Source: Arenibacter sp. F26102
Lineage (GTDB): Bacteria; Bacteroidota; Bacteroidia; Flavobacteriales; Flavobacteriaceae
DNA length: 64,000 nucleotides
Assembly (NCBI RefSeq): GCF_023015865.1
Contig: NZ_JALKBC010000018.1
Coordinates: 2,181 to 66,180 of the forward strand
Reading direction: 5' to 3'
Under the pieces are notes generated by a model. The model worked only from the letters and a program-made list of their open reading frames with translations. It had not been told where the DNA came from and did not search any database. This document shows, in pieces, positions 25,066 to 35,066 of the stretch. The translations under genes and the position numbers were made by a program. Every line of letters begins with the position of its first letter. Within the stretch, counting starts at the first letter, position 1.

Positions 25066-25104
25066 AAACCGTTGACTTTTTATGGATAGTCAACGGTTTT
25101 TTTA
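25066..25104 (+). terminator. terminator after tRNA-Leu
   Basis: AAAACCGTTGACT (25066-25078) pairs with AGTCAACGGTTTT (25088-25100) over 13 bp with a 9-nt loop, and is followed by more T. It ends the tRNA transcript ahead of the crt genes. Confidence 0.88.
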
Positions 25105-25199
25105 TTTTCCCAAACTTTTGGACTTGCCAACAATATATCCTATTTTCATTAGTGGTAAGCCTTACAAATAGTCATATCAATTTATTCACATAACTACCT

Positions 25200-26669
25200 A
25201 TGCGTAAAAAGGTTGTCATAATCGGATCGGGATTTTCATCACTTTCAGCTTCGTGCTATCTGGCAAGACAGGGTTATGATGTATCTATATATGAGAAAAA
25301 CAAGACCGTTGGTGGCCGGGCAAGGCAGTTTATGCGGGATGGGTTTACTTTTGATATGGGTCCTAGTTGGTATTGGATGCCCGATATATTTGAAAGTTTT
25401 TTCAAAGATTTTGGAAAAAAGACCTCCGACTTCTATCAATTGGACAAGTTAAATCCTGCCTATAAAATTTTCTTTTCAGACGATATTATTACCATTGGGG
25501 ATAGTATGGACAAAATATGTGATGAATTTGAACGCATAGAAAAAGGGAGCGCAAAACCTCTGCGGAAGTTTATTAAAAAAGCACAAGACAACTATGAAAT
25601 AGCCATTCATAAAATAGTGCTGCGGCCAGGTCTTTCCCCTTTGGAATTGGTGAGCAAGGATACGGTACTTCGACTGGATCAGTTCTTTAAATCCATTAGT
25701 CACGATGTTCGTAAAAAATTTAAGAATCCAAAACTAATATCTACGCTGGAATTTCCTGTATTATTCTTAGGCGCCAAACCCAGCAAAACCCCTTCTTTCT
25801 ATAGTTTCATGAATTTTGCGGATTTTGGATTGGGCACATGGCATCCCAAAGGTGGCATGTATCAGGTAATTAAGGCTATGGAGCAATTGGCCTTGGAATT
25901 GGGTGTCAAAATTTACACCGATAAAGCGGTAACAAAAATTGAAGTAACACGGGGTACCGCCACCGGAATTAGTATAGACAAAAAGTTCATAAATGCAGAT
26001 ATTGTGCTCAGTGGCGCCGATTATCATCATTCCGAGACGCTACTGGAACCCCAATTTCGCCAATATTCCGAAGCCTATTGGAACAAAAAGACCTTCGCCC
26101 CGTCTTCGTTATTATTCTATGTAGGGTTTGATAAAAAACTGCAAAACGTTTCACACCACAACCTATTTTTTGACACCAGTTTTGAACAACATGCCATCGA
26201 AATATATGATGATCCCAAGTGGCCCGAAGCTCCCCTCTTCTATGGCAATTTTCCTTCGATTACAGATTCCAGTATGGCGCCGAAAGATTGCGAAACAGGC
26301 TTTTTTTTAATTCCAATCGCCCCTGATTTAGAAGACAACCAACAATTGCGAAATAAGTACTTTGATATTATTCTAGACCGGTTTCAGAAACTAACCGGTC
26401 AGAAAATCGAAAATAATATCCTTTTTAAGGAGGACTTTTGTGTCAATGATTTTGTAGAGCAATACAATTCTTATAAGGGAAATGCCTATGGCATGGCCAA
26501 TACTCTAATGCAAACTGCCTTTCTTAGACCCAAATTGCATAGTAAAAAGGTAAAGAATCTCTTTTTTACGGGCCAGCTTACCGTGCCAGGCCCAGGAGTT
26601 CCGCCAGCCCTAATTTCTGGAAAATTGGTGTCGGAACTTATTGTTAAATATCAAAAATCTAAATTATGA
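25200..26669 (+). CDS. crtI: phytoene desaturase
   Basis: Converts phytoene to lycopene using FAD at the membrane. The 489-residue protein opens with a dinucleotide-binding motif (KKVVIIGSGFSSLSASCYLA, 3-22) followed by VGGRARQF, and ends with the CrtI-type motif FTGQLTVPGPGVPPALISGK. Length and motifs are typical. It is the first of three overlapping or abutting carotenoid genes (crtI-crtB-crtZ). A weak promoter (TTG at 25118, TATTTTCA at 25141) may lie upstream. Confidence 0.95.
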   Translation: MRKKVVIIGSGFSSLSASCYLARQGYDVSIYEKNKTVGGRARQFMRDGFTFDMGPSWYWMPDIFESFFKDFGKKTSDFYQLDKLNPAYKIFFSDDIITIGDSMDKICDEFERIEKGSAKPLRKFIKKAQDNYEIAIHKIVLRPGLSPLELVSKDTVLRLDQFFKSISHDVRKKFKNPKLISTLEFPVLFLGAKPSKTPSFYSFMNFADFGLGTWHPKGGMYQVIKAMEQLALELGVKIYTDKAVTKIEVTRGTATGISIDKKFINADIVLSGADYHHSETLLEPQFRQYSEAYWNKKTFAPSSLLFYVGFDKKLQNVSHHNLFFDTSFEQHAIEIYDDPKWPEAPLFYGNFPSITDSSMAPKDCETGFFLIPIAPDLEDNQQLRNKYFDIILDRFQKLTGQKIENNILFKEDFCVNDFVEQYNSYKGNAYGMANTLMQTAFLRPKLHSKKVKNLFFTGQLTVPGPGVPPALISGKLVSELIVKYQKSKL

Positions 26670-27505
26670 AGTCAATTTTTGATACCGTTTCCCTGGAATG
26701 CAGTAAGCTCGTCACCGAACATTACAGCACCTCCTTTTCTTTGGCCACAAAAATGCTGGCCCCTTCCATAAGAGGCGATATCTATAACATTTATGGCTTT
26801 GTACGGTTTGCTGATGAAATAGTGGACAGCTTTCACAACTATGATAAATTTTATTTATTGGATAAGTTTGAGTCGGATTTGAACGATGCCTTAGATCAAA
26901 AAATAAGCCTTAACCCCATTCTTAATTCGTTTCAACATACCTTCTATAAATATGACATCCCACTACATCTAGTAACTTCATTTATGAAGAGTATGCGGAT
27001 GGATTTGGAAAAAACCGTTCGTCTTACCGAAAGCCAGTATCAACAATATATTTACGGTTCCGCCGATGTTGTTGGGCTAATGTGTTTAACGGTATTTGTA
27101 AAGGGAGACAAGGAAGCTTATGACAAGCTAAAACCCTCCGCAATGGCTTTGGGATCGGCTTTTCAGAAAGTGAATTTTTTAAGGGATTTAAAAACTGATT
27201 TTGAGGATTTGAACAGAACTTATTTCCCAAACACTAACTTGAACAATCTGACCGAAGAGGCCAAAAACAAAATTGTAAACGAAATTAAAGCTGATTTTAA
27301 ATTGGGATATTCAGGAATAATAAACCTGCCCAATGAAGCCAAGTTTGGAGTTTATACCGCTTATAGATATTATTATAAGTTATTGATAAAATTACAGGAA
27401 ACCCCTTCTACAAAGATAATGAGCGCTCGTATACGGGTTTCAAATCCACAAAAATTTGGTTTGTTGGTAAAATCGTATATTAATTATAAATTAAAACTGG
27501 TTTAG
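26666..27505 (+). CDS. crtB: phytoene synthase
   Basis: Joins two geranylgeranyl diphosphates to form phytoene. The 279-residue protein has both Asp-rich diphosphate/Mg sites: FADEIVDSF (about 48-56) and FLRDLKTDFEDLNRTYFP (about 171-188). It overlaps crtI by 4 nt (ATGA) and is followed by crtZ after 1 nt, so translation is likely coupled. Its presence next to crtI and crtZ rules out the squalene-synthase reading. Confidence 0.94.
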   Translation: MKSIFDTVSLECSKLVTEHYSTSFSLATKMLAPSIRGDIYNIYGFVRFADEIVDSFHNYDKFYLLDKFESDLNDALDQKISLNPILNSFQHTFYKYDIPLHLVTSFMKSMRMDLEKTVRLTESQYQQYIYGSADVVGLMCLTVFVKGDKEAYDKLKPSAMALGSAFQKVNFLRDLKTDFEDLNRTYFPNTNLNNLTEEAKNKIVNEIKADFKLGYSGIINLPNEAKFGVYTAYRYYYKLLIKLQETPSTKIMSARIRVSNPQKFGLLVKSYINYKLKLV

Positions 27506-27506
27506 G

Positions 27507-27971
27507 ATGAAAATGTTGATTTGGATTTTAATTTTCTTTGCTACTTTTTCCTTTATGGAGTTTATGGCCTGGTTTACCCATAAATTTATTATGCACGGTT
27601 TCTTATGGTCCCTACATAAGGACCATCATAAAAAGGACCACGATTCCTGGTTCGAAAGAAACGATGCCTTTTTCCTTTTCTATGCCGCTGTAAGTATTAC
27701 TTTTTTTTGGCTTGGCTCCCAAACCGAATTCTGGTATGGATGGCCATTAGGTTTTGGTATATTGGCTTATGGAATTGCCTACTTCCTTGTTCATGATATT
27801 TTTATACATCAGAGGTTCAAAATTTTCAGAAACGCCAATAATTGGTATGCCAAAGGAGTTAGGAGAGCACACAAAATGCATCACAAACATTTGGGAAAAG
27901 AGGATGGCGAATGCTTTGGAATGTTATTTGTGCCCTTCAAGTATTTCCAAAAAAAAGAAAAACTACAATAG
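27507..27971 (+). CDS. crtZ: beta-carotene hydroxylase
   Basis: A non-haem di-iron membrane hydroxylase that adds the 3/3'-OH groups to beta-carotene rings to give zeaxanthin. The 154-residue protein carries the CrtZ histidine clusters: H25-K-F-I-M-H30, H37-K-D-H-H41, the internal HDIFIH and the C-terminal RRAHKMHHKH. Three to four membrane segments are visible. It needs a cyclised substrate, but no lycopene cyclase gene is in the window, so crtY or an equivalent must be elsewhere. Confidence 0.93.
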   Translation: MKMLIWILIFFATFSFMEFMAWFTHKFIMHGFLWSLHKDHHKKDHDSWFERNDAFFLFYAAVSITFFWLGSQTEFWYGWPLGFGILAYGIAYFLVHDIFIHQRFKIFRNANNWYAKGVRRAHKMHHKHLGKEDGECFGMLFVPFKYFQKKEKLQ

Positions 27972-27983
27972 GACATTTAAGTT

Positions 27984-28544
27984 TTATTCTTTCAACAAGT
28001 CATCAATAAGCGCCCTTGTTTTATCGCTATTCCAATCTGCAGCGCCGGTCTCTGCAACAATTATTTTGCCGTCCCTATCAATAATGTATGTAGTGGGGAG
28101 CAGCTTAGAGCGAAGCATTTTCGGAGGCTCGAAAGATGGAAAGTAAATAGGTAAATTAAAATCCTTCCTTTCCAAAAAGCTTATCACCTTCTGGCGATCA
28201 TCAGAAGTCACGAACATAAAGACAACCTTATCATCATAATCATTATAGAGCTCCTGCAAGCTGGGCATTTCCGCTACACATGGTGGACACCAGGTAGCCC
28301 AAAAATTTACTAGGATTATTTTGCCCTTTTGATCATCAAAATTGAATGTCCCGTTTTCCAGATCCGTCAATTTCCACCGATAGGTGTCCAATGGTACCTG
28401 CATTCCATCCTTTACCTTGGCGGCACTCGTGGACAGCAGTCTACTGGCAATGACCTTTGCCTTAAATCCAATAGGAGTAAACAACAAAATAAGAATCCCC
28501 ACAACATAAATGCCGTTGACGATCCATTTCTTTGTGGGTACCAT
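27984..28544 (-). CDS. TlpA-like thioredoxin-fold protein, CxxC intact
   Basis: A 186-residue membrane-anchored protein (N-terminal segment about 8-25) with a periplasmic thioredoxin/AhpC-TSA-type domain (about 50-186). The active site WCPPC has Cys86 and Cys89, and the cis-Pro loop LLPTTYIID is present. It should reduce or oxidise disulfides in periplasmic targets, such as during cytochrome c maturation. A paralogue of identical length lies 10 nt upstream in the same operon. Confidence 0.9.
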   Translation of the reverse strand: MVPTKKWIVNGIYVVGILILLFTPIGFKAKVIASRLLSTSAAKVKDGMQVPLDTYRWKLTDLENGTFNFDDQKGKIILVNFWATWCPPCVAEMPSLQELYNDYDDKVVFMFVTSDDRQKVISFLERKDFNLPIYFPSFEPPKMLRSKLLPTTYIIDRDGKIIVAETGAADWNSDKTRALIDDLLKE

Positions 28545-28554
28545 ATGTTACTAA

Positions 28555-29115
28555 TTATTTGCTAATAAGGTCGTCTAAAATAGCCTTTACCTTATCATTA
28601 TCCCAATCTGCCACCCCTTCCTTGCTTATTACAATCCTTCCGTCCTTATCCAACAAATAGGACCGCGGTGGTTTAGACCCGTCCACAGGCATGGGATCCC
28701 CTACTATGGAGTAGGTAACCGGAAAAGTAAAGCCATGGTCGGACATAAATTTCTCTACGGGCTCTCTTTCTTCATTGGTAATGATGTAAAAGTCTATCTT
28801 ACCCTTGTAATCGTCATATAATTTTTGAATACTTTCAACTTCAGCTTCACTAGGAATATTCCAAGACCTCCAAAAATTGATAAACACAACACGTCCTTTG
28901 GATCTATTAAAATTGAAAAAGTTCCAATTGGCGTCCTTTAATTTCCAATCGTAATTAGTTATCTGTCCCCTATTGATTTCTTTGGTTACCTCAGGTGAAA
29001 AAGAAAACCATTTATTTAATAAAACCTTGCTATAATCGCCCAAGGGCGTTACAAAAAAAGATAAAATTAAAGCCATTACGGCAATGTTCAAAACTGTTTT
29101 TTTGCGAATTTTCAT
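28555..29115 (-). CDS. TlpA-like paralogue lacking catalytic cysteines
   Basis: A 186-residue membrane-anchored thioredoxin-fold protein that aligns end to end with the next gene (TPLGDYSKVLL vs TPIGFKAKVIA; GKIDFYIITNEER vs DKVVFMFVTSDDR). The CxxC is replaced: WNIPS, so Asn86 and Ser89 stand where Cys86 and Cys89 are in its neighbour. No Cys is seen in the mature domain, so it cannot be a redox enzyme; it may bind or scaffold a target, or pair with its twin. The frame is intact and well conserved in other places, so it is not simply a decaying copy. Confidence 0.85.
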   Translation of the reverse strand: MKIRKKTVLNIAVMALILSFFVTPLGDYSKVLLNKWFSFSPEVTKEINRGQITNYDWKLKDANWNFFNFNRSKGRVVFINFWRSWNIPSEAEVESIQKLYDDYKGKIDFYIITNEEREPVEKFMSDHGFTFPVTYSIVGDPMPVDGSKPPRSYLLDKDGRIVISKEGVADWDNDKVKAILDDLISK

Positions 29116-29140
29116 TTAATTTAATCTTTTGTCAAAACTA

Positions 29141-29170
29141 AAAAACTCCTGATGAATATCAGGAGTTTTT
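29141..29170 (-). terminator. terminator after aconitase
   Basis: A perfect 13-bp stem, AAAAACTCCTGAT (29141-29153) with ATCAGGAGTTTTT (29158-29170), and a 4-nt loop lies between the aconitase stop and the TlpA pair, all leftward. It separates the two transcripts. Confidence 0.92.
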
Positions 29171-29192
29171 ATAAAGTATTTACAGCATTAAA

Positions 29193-31460
29193 TTAGGCCG
29201 CGTTCTCCCTTTTAATAACGTTAAGAGCAGAGCCTTCATTAAACCATTCTATCTGTGATTGGTTATAAGTATGATTCAATTTAATAGTATCCTTACTGCC
29301 GTCTTTATGTACCAATTCCAAGGTAATTTGCTTTTCTGGAGCAAAATCCTTTATATCCACAAAGTTGAAGGTATCATCTTCCTGAATTAAGTCATAATCA
29401 CTTTCATTGGCAAATGTTAGACCTAGCATACCTTGTTTCTTGAGGTTGGTTTCATGTATCCTTGCAAAAGACTTGACAATTACCACAGCAACTCCCAAAT
29501 GTCTTGGCTGCATGGCAGCATGCTCACGTGAAGATCCCTCTCCATAGTTATGATCTCCCACGACAACGGTTTTTATTCCAGCGGCTTTGTATGCCCTTTG
29601 TGCATCCGGCACCCCTACATATTCGCCAGTAAGCTGATTCTTTACAAAATTTGTTTTCTTATTAAACGCATTTACCGCACCAATTAAGGTATTGTTGGCA
29701 ATATTATCCAAATGCCCTCTAAAACGTAACCAAGGACCTGCCATGGAAATATGATCTGTAGTACATTTACCAAAGGCCTTGATCAATAATTTAGCTCCCT
29801 GTAAGCTTTCAGGCTTAATTGGAGTAAAAGGATCTAGCAATTGCAAACGCTCAGATTTGACATCTACCTTTACCACAACACCAGAACCGTCTTCCATTGG
29901 CGCCAAATAACCTGCATCTTCCACTTCAAACCCTTTTGGAGGTAATTCAATTCCCAATGGCTCGTCCAATTTCACTTCTTGTCCATCTTCATTGATCAAA
30001 GTGTCGTTCATTGGATCAAAATCCAATCTGCCTGAAATTGCAATCGCAGCCACCATTTCCGGTGAACCTACGAACGCATGGGTATTTGGATTTCCATCCG
30101 CTCTTTTGGAAAAGTTACGGTTAAAGGAGTGAACTATGGTATTCTTTTCATCCCCTTTAAGATCACTACGATCCCATTGACCGATACACGGTCCACAAGC
30201 GTTGGTGAATACTGTTGCTCCCAAATTTTCGAATATCTGCAATAAACCATCACGTTCCGCAGTGAATCTAATTTGCTCAGATCCTGGGTTGATACCAAAA
30301 TCGGATTTTGGTTTTATCTTTTTATCAACCGCCTGTTGTGCTATAGATGCAGCCCTGGTTAAATCCTCATAAGAAGAATTGGTACATGACCCTATTAAGC
30401 CCCAATCCACTTTCATTGGCCATCCATTAGCTTTTGCTTTCTCTCCCAATTCTCCCACAGGTGTGGCTAGATCTGGTGTGAATGGACCATTAAGATGTGG
30501 TTTAAGGGTATTTAAATCTATTTCTATAATTTCATCAAAATATTGTTCAGGATTGGCATATACCTCAGGGTCGGCCGTTAAATAATCCTTAACTGCATTT
30601 GCCGCATCCGCTACATCGTTTCTGTCCGTAGCCCTTAAATACCTTTCCATAGAGGCATCGTAACCAAAGGTAGAGGTAGTTGCACCAACTTCAGCACCCA
30701 TGTTACATATGGTGCCCTTACCGGTACATGAAAGATTTTTGGCCCCTTCACCGAAATATTCAATAATAGCACCTGTACCTCCCTTAACAGTTAGGATACC
30801 GGCCACTTTTAAGATTACATCCTTGGCAGATGTCCATCCAGAGATATTACCCGTTAATTTTACACCAATCAATTTAGGAAACTTCAGTTCCCAAGCCATT
30901 CCGGCCATAACATCCACAGCATCAGCTCCACCAACACCTATGGCAACCATTCCAAGTCCGCCTGCGTTTACAGTGTGGGAGTCGGTCCCTATCATCATTC
31001 CTCCTGGAAATGCATAATTTTCAAGAACTACCTGGTGAATTATACCTGCACCTGGCTTCCAAAAACCAATTCCATACTTATTGGATACTGATTCTAAAAA
31101 ATTAAAGACTTCGGCACTAGAAGTATTGGCCACTTTTAAATCTGCCACAGCACCACTTTTTGCCTGTATAAGGTGATCACAATGAACAGTGGTAGGTACT
31201 GCCACTTTTGGTTTCCCAGCTTGCATAAATTGCAACAACGCCATTTGGGCTGTAGCATCTTGACAAGCGATTCGATCTGGCGCGAAATCAACATAGTCCT
31301 TACCTCTTCTAAATGCTTTGCTAGGATTGCCTTCCCATAGATGGGAATACAAAATTTTCTCTGAAAGGGTTAAAGGTTTGCCAACAACTTCACGTGCCTT
31401 ATCAACACGCTCAGACATGTTAGCATACACCTTTTTAATCATATCAATATCGAATGCCAT
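29193..31460 (-). CDS. aconitate hydratase
   Basis: Interconverts citrate and isocitrate in the TCA cycle. The 755-residue sequence is of mitochondrial-type aconitase. The three iron-sulfur Cys are in [11 protein letters not shown] and ACGPCIG, and the swivel domain at the C-terminus carries [14 protein letters not shown]. It ends with [12 protein letters not shown]. It is the only gene between the TlpA pair and the MoxR operon, and has its own terminator. Which acn name fits is unclear, so no symbol is given. Confidence 0.95.
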   Translation of the reverse strand: MAFDIDMIKKVYANMSERVDKAREVVGKPLTLSEKILYSHLWEGNPSKAFRRGKDYVDFAPDRIACQDATAQMALLQFMQAGKPKVAVPTTVHCDHLIQAKSGAVADLKVANTSSAEVFNFLESVSNKYGIGFWKPGAGIIHQVVLENYAFPGGMMIGTDSHTVNAGGLGMVAIGVGGADAVDVMAGMAWELKFPKLIGVKLTGNISGWTSAKDVILKVAGILTVKGGTGAIIEYFGEGAKNLSCTGKGTICNMGAEVGATTSTFGYDASMERYLRATDRNDVADAANAVKDYLTADPEVYANPEQYFDEIIEIDLNTLKPHLNGPFTPDLATPVGELGEKAKANGWPMKVDWGLIGSCTNSSYEDLTRAASIAQQAVDKKIKPKSDFGINPGSEQIRFTAERDGLLQIFENLGATVFTNACGPCIGQWDRSDLKGDEKNTIVHSFNRNFSKRADGNPNTHAFVGSPEMVAAIAISGRLDFDPMNDTLINEDGQEVKLDEPLGIELPPKGFEVEDAGYLAPMEDGSGVVVKVDVKSERLQLLDPFTPIKPESLQGAKLLIKAFGKCTTDHISMAGPWLRFRGHLDNIANNTLIGAVNAFNKKTNFVKNQLTGEYVGVPDAQRAYKAAGIKTVVVGDHNYGEGSSREHAAMQPRHLGVAVVIVKSFARIHETNLKKQGMLGLTFANESDYDLIQEDDTFNFVDIKDFAPEKQITLELVHKDGSKDTIKLNHTYNQSQIEWFNEGSALNVIKRENAA

Positions 31461-31662
31461 TATCTATAAAATTTTAGTTTAAGTTATTCTTCAAAATTAA
31501 GAAAATACCTTACGTTTATAAAACTTTTAAACCAAGAATACCCCAAGAATACGCCAAATTTATGTAATTGTAAAAAAGAATTGCTTAATTGGAATGGAAA
31601 TGCAATAAATTACAGCTTTTTACTCCTGTGAAAAGTAAAATTTCCTTGCTTATTTGGTTTAA

Positions 31663-32616
31663 CTATAAAAGCTTGAGAATAATATCCTCTTCGGAAATAC
31701 CTTCGGCCTCTGCCTTGTAATTTTTTATTATACGATGTCTTAGAATACCTAATGATACCGCTTTGACATCTTCTATATCCGGTGAAAATTTGCCATTCAC
31801 GGCTGCATGGGCCTTTGCTCCCATTATTAAATTCTGGGATGCCCTAGGACCTGCTCCCCAATCTACAAATTGCTTGACAAATTCGGATGCACCCTCCTGA
31901 TTTGGTCTTGTACTATTAACCAATTTCACAGCATATTCCACCACATTATCGGGCACTGGAATCCTCCGTACCAAATGTTGTATATCCAATATCTCTTTCG
32001 GTGTAAACAAAGGAACTATTTCTGGCTGAAAGTCGGAGGTTGTTTCCTTTACTACCTTTATTTCTTCTTCAATAGAAGGGTATTTTAGTTCTATAGCGAA
32101 CATAAAGCGATCCAGTTGCGCTTCCGGCAATGGATACGTGCCTTCCTGTTCTATCGGATTTTGGGTTGCCAAAACAAAATACGGCAAATCCAACTTATAT
32201 TGATTGCCCGCTATGGTTACCGCTCTCTCCTGCATAGCTTCCAGCAATGCTGCTTGGGTTTTGGGGGGAGTACGGTTAATTTCATCTGCCAAAATTATAT
32301 TGGAAAAAATAGGTCCTTTTATAAACTTGAAGTTTCTATTTTGATCCAATACCTCGCTCCCTAAAATATCGCTCGGCATAAGATCAGGAGTAAACTGAAT
32401 TCTTTTAAAGCCCAATCCCAAGGCAGAAGCAATAGTATTGACCATAAGGGTCTTGGCCAAACCAGGAACTCCAATCAGTAGGGAGTGCCCACCAGTGTAA
32501 ATAGAAAGCAGTACTTGGTCTACCACCACCTCCTGACCAATAATGACCTTGGCTATTTCTTGTTTAAGTGCCTTATTTTTCCCAACCAGATTTTTAATTG
32601 CAGTTACATCTGACAT
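31663..32616 (-). CDS. MoxR-family AAA+ ATPase
   Basis: A 317-residue AAA+ ATPase of the MoxR family, thought to help mature membrane or metal-containing protein complexes, usually with von Willebrand A-domain partners. Walker A is GVPGLAKT (about 54-61) and Walker B is ILADEINR (about 112-119), followed by TQNPIEQEGTYPLPEAQLDRF (given as TQNPIEQEGT and LPEAQLDRF). The expected DUF58/VWA partners are not beside it; it follows the SurA-like gene by 4 nt, so it belongs to a folding operon here. Confidence 0.92.
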   Translation of the reverse strand: MSDVTAIKNLVGKNKALKQEIAKVIIGQEVVVDQVLLSIYTGGHSLLIGVPGLAKTLMVNTIASALGLGFKRIQFTPDLMPSDILGSEVLDQNRNFKFIKGPIFSNIILADEINRTPPKTQAALLEAMQERAVTIAGNQYKLDLPYFVLATQNPIEQEGTYPLPEAQLDRFMFAIELKYPSIEEEIKVVKETTSDFQPEIVPLFTPKEILDIQHLVRRIPVPDNVVEYAVKLVNSTRPNQEGASEFVKQFVDWGAGPRASQNLIMGAKAHAAVNGKFSPDIEDVKAVSLGILRHRIIKNYKAEAEGISEEDIILKLL

Positions 32617-32620
32617 GCAC

Positions 32621-34072
32621 CTAATCCTTTATCCAATTATTTGCAAAATCACAGTCCTTGTTTCCTGCATTAACACTTACATAAGTGTCTTCGATATGGT
32701 CGTCCATCCATTTCTTAATGGCATTATATTGTTTTTCCCTAAGGGCCAGTTCCTGAATTTTTATGTAATCCTTGGAGAAATTGGCAACATGCTCGTCATA
32801 CCTATTGGTAATTTTCATGATCTTGTACTTTGGACTACCGCCTCTGGGGTCGTTCTCCAGAATTGGCTTCGAAATTTCATTATCCTTAATATCCCTTACC
32901 TGATTGTACAGGGAAGGTTCCATTTTTGTAAGTTCAAAACGAGAGCTATAGTCTTGGGGGTTTCTTAACAAACCTCCATCAAACTTGGTTTCCTTTTCAT
33001 CAGAAAAGTTCAATGCTGCAGCTGCAAAGGTAAATTTACCATCCAGAACACCTTGTCTTATGCTATCCAATTCCATACGGGCTTTGTCCAATTCCTTTTG
33101 GGATATCTCCGGTGATATAAGAATATGCCTTAGATCCAGCTCCTGACCCCTTATTTTTTCAACAAAAATAATATGATAACCAAAAGGGGTTTCAAAAGGA
33201 TCTGATATCTCACCTTCCCTTAAACTGAAGGCCACATCCTTAAATTCCTTTACAAATGGAGTTTCACGGGTCATACTGTAGAATCCACCTTTGGATTTTG
33301 ACCCTGGATCTTGGGAATACAAAATGGCCTTCACGCTAAAACTGGCGTCGTTCTCCTCTATATCGGCCTTAATACCATTTAGTTTATCTATTACCTTTTG
33401 TTTCTCTTCCTCTGTAGCTTTAGGTTCCTTTACAATCTGTGCAATCTCCAACTCCGCTCCAAAAACGGGTCTTTCATCCTCTGGTATCTTATTAAAAAAT
33501 TGCCTAACCTCCTCAGGGGTAATCTCTATTTCCGAAACAATTTGATTTTGCATTTTTTCGGATAACATTCTTAACTTGTTTATCTTGTACAGGTCTTCAC
33601 GAAAACTGGCTTCATCGTCTTTTTTATAATACTTCAGCACCTTTTCCATAGAACCGATCTGCGACACCAATTGTTGCAACTGTCGATCCCCTTGGGAATT
33701 TACCTCATCATCAGAAACCAAAATACTATCCTGAACCGCCTGATGGGCGTATAAGCGATCCTCCATCAACTTGCCTAAAAGGCCACATCTTGTTACATCG
33801 GCAGTGGAGGCCCCTTGACTTTTAAGATCTATCAAAGTCTTTTCAATATCCGATTCAAGAATTACATAGTCGCCCACTACAGCAGCAATTCCGTCTAATT
33901 TTATCCTTTTAAAATTATTTACAGAATCATTTTTCGCAACAATTGATTCCTCAACAATTACTTCCTGTGGCTCAACTTGGGTATCTGGGAGTTTCTCACT
34001 GTCTTGTGCACTTAAAATCCCGGTCATCAATAAAATAGAAAGGGAAAAACTTGTTTTAATTACCTTGTTCAT
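32621..34072 (-). CDS. SurA-like periplasmic peptidyl-prolyl isomerase
   Basis: A 483-residue exported chaperone. Start at 34072 gives the signal peptide MNKVIKTSFSLSILLMTGILSAQ and overlaps the upstream gene by 17 nt. The N-terminal chaperone part is helical (residues about 55-170). Two parvulin-type rotamase domains follow (VFGAELEIAQIVKEPKATEE to GFYSMTRETPFVKEFKDVAF, and QELDLRHILISPEISQ). Members fold outer-membrane barrel proteins. The upstream gene codes for a relative, and moxR follows after 4 nt. Confidence 0.88.
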   Translation of the reverse strand: MNKVIKTSFSLSILLMTGILSAQDSEKLPDTQVEPQEVIVEESIVAKNDSVNNFKRIKLDGIAAVVGDYVILESDIEKTLIDLKSQGASTADVTRCGLLGKLMEDRLYAHQAVQDSILVSDDEVNSQGDRQLQQLVSQIGSMEKVLKYYKKDDEASFREDLYKINKLRMLSEKMQNQIVSEIEITPEEVRQFFNKIPEDERPVFGAELEIAQIVKEPKATEEEKQKVIDKLNGIKADIEENDASFSVKAILYSQDPGSKSKGGFYSMTRETPFVKEFKDVAFSLREGEISDPFETPFGYHIIFVEKIRGQELDLRHILISPEISQKELDKARMELDSIRQGVLDGKFTFAAAALNFSDEKETKFDGGLLRNPQDYSSRFELTKMEPSLYNQVRDIKDNEISKPILENDPRGGSPKYKIMKITNRYDEHVANFSKDYIKIQELALREKQYNAIKKWMDDHIEDTYVSVNAGNKDCDFANNWIKD

Positions 34073-34949
34073 AAACTTCAAATTCTTTTTCTTTAATAGC
34101 TTCATCCATCAACTCTACTTCCAATTTCTTCATATAATCCAACTTTCTTCTATTCAAAAGCAGTTGTTTAATAGTCGGTTCAATATAAGGAAGAGGAGCA
34201 ACATCGTTGATTTCCAACAAATCGTTTACCTCCGCCAAATATACCCCTAAAGAGTCCTGTAATTCAAAAAATTGTGATTTTTTTAAGTACTTATCCTGAT
34301 TTTCAGGGGTTAAAGGAGTAATTTCTTCCATTACCCGAAAAACACTTACCCAAATGGAATCGTTAAAATTTACCTTTCGGAATTGCACACTGATGGAATC
34401 TAGATAGCGTTTATCCTCCTCCTTGAAATTTTTTAATTTTTTGGCCACCAAATCCTTATCCAAATATTGTATCGGCAATTCCACAAATCTCAATTGCATT
34501 ATCCTCTCCTTCAACTTGAAATTTTCTTTTTCACGCTCATAAAATTCGGTAAGCTGAGCCTTGCTTATGGCGGTGTCATGTGATTTTAGGACCAATGCTT
34601 CCTTATAGGCCCCTGTATACAAATCGGTTCTGTAATTGGAAACCAATTGTTCATAATGTTCTAGCTTATCCTCGGGCAAATTTATTTTGGCCTTGGATAG
34701 TAACAACTGTTTATAAGCCCAATTATTAATATAATTATTAACCAACGAGGTACTATCCGCTTTGGACATATTGGATAAAAGCAGTGCTTTCAAATCCTCT
34801 TTGTACAAATATGTCTCTCCTACCCTAGCCACAGGAATTTTGTCTTCCTTTCCCTTAAAAAGAGAATCACAAGATATAAAAGTACAGAGCAATATTGCAC
34901 TTACTAAGAATCGTGGGATACCTACCTGCTTTATGTTACAAAAATCCAT
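34056..34949 (-). CDS. SurA-like lipoprotein, PPIase-related
   Basis: A 297-residue lipoprotein (LLCTFISCDSLFKG). The mature part starts with a pattern like SurA-N (VARVGETYLYKEDLKALL, then long helices: NNYINNWAYKQLLLSKAKINL). A recognisable rotamase core is weak or absent, so it is better called a chaperone-type relative than an isomerase. ATG at 34949 lies 4 nt after the -7 box, so the mRNA may be leaderless. It leads an operon with the SurA-like and MoxR genes. Confidence 0.72.
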   Translation of the reverse strand: MDFCNIKQVGIPRFLVSAILLCTFISCDSLFKGKEDKIPVARVGETYLYKEDLKALLLSNMSKADSTSLVNNYINNWAYKQLLLSKAKINLPEDKLEHYEQLVSNYRTDLYTGAYKEALVLKSHDTAISKAQLTEFYEREKENFKLKERIMQLRFVELPIQYLDKDLVAKKLKNFKEEDKRYLDSISVQFRKVNFNDSIWVSVFRVMEEITPLTPENQDKYLKKSQFFELQDSLGVYLAEVNDLLEINDVAPLPYIEPTIKQLLLNRRKLDYMKKLEVELMDEAIKEKEFEVYEQGN

Positions 34950-34953
34950 TCCG

Positions 34954-34983
34954 CAAATTTAGTAATTAAGCCGCATTATGCAA
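34954..34983 (-). promoter_or_regulatory. promoter of SurA/MoxR operon
   Basis: On the minus strand, TTG (complement of 34981-34983), a 19-nt spacer and TAAATTTG (complement of 34954-34961) match the Bacteroidota consensus. Only 4 nt separate the box from the ATG at 34949, so transcription should begin at or beside the start codon. Confidence 0.7.
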
Positions 34984-35066
34984 GTTCTCTTTTTTTAATA
35001 AAACTGCGTTGCATTTAACCAATGGTTTACCGTATATGTTATTCCTTTTATTGTTAATTTTATTCA

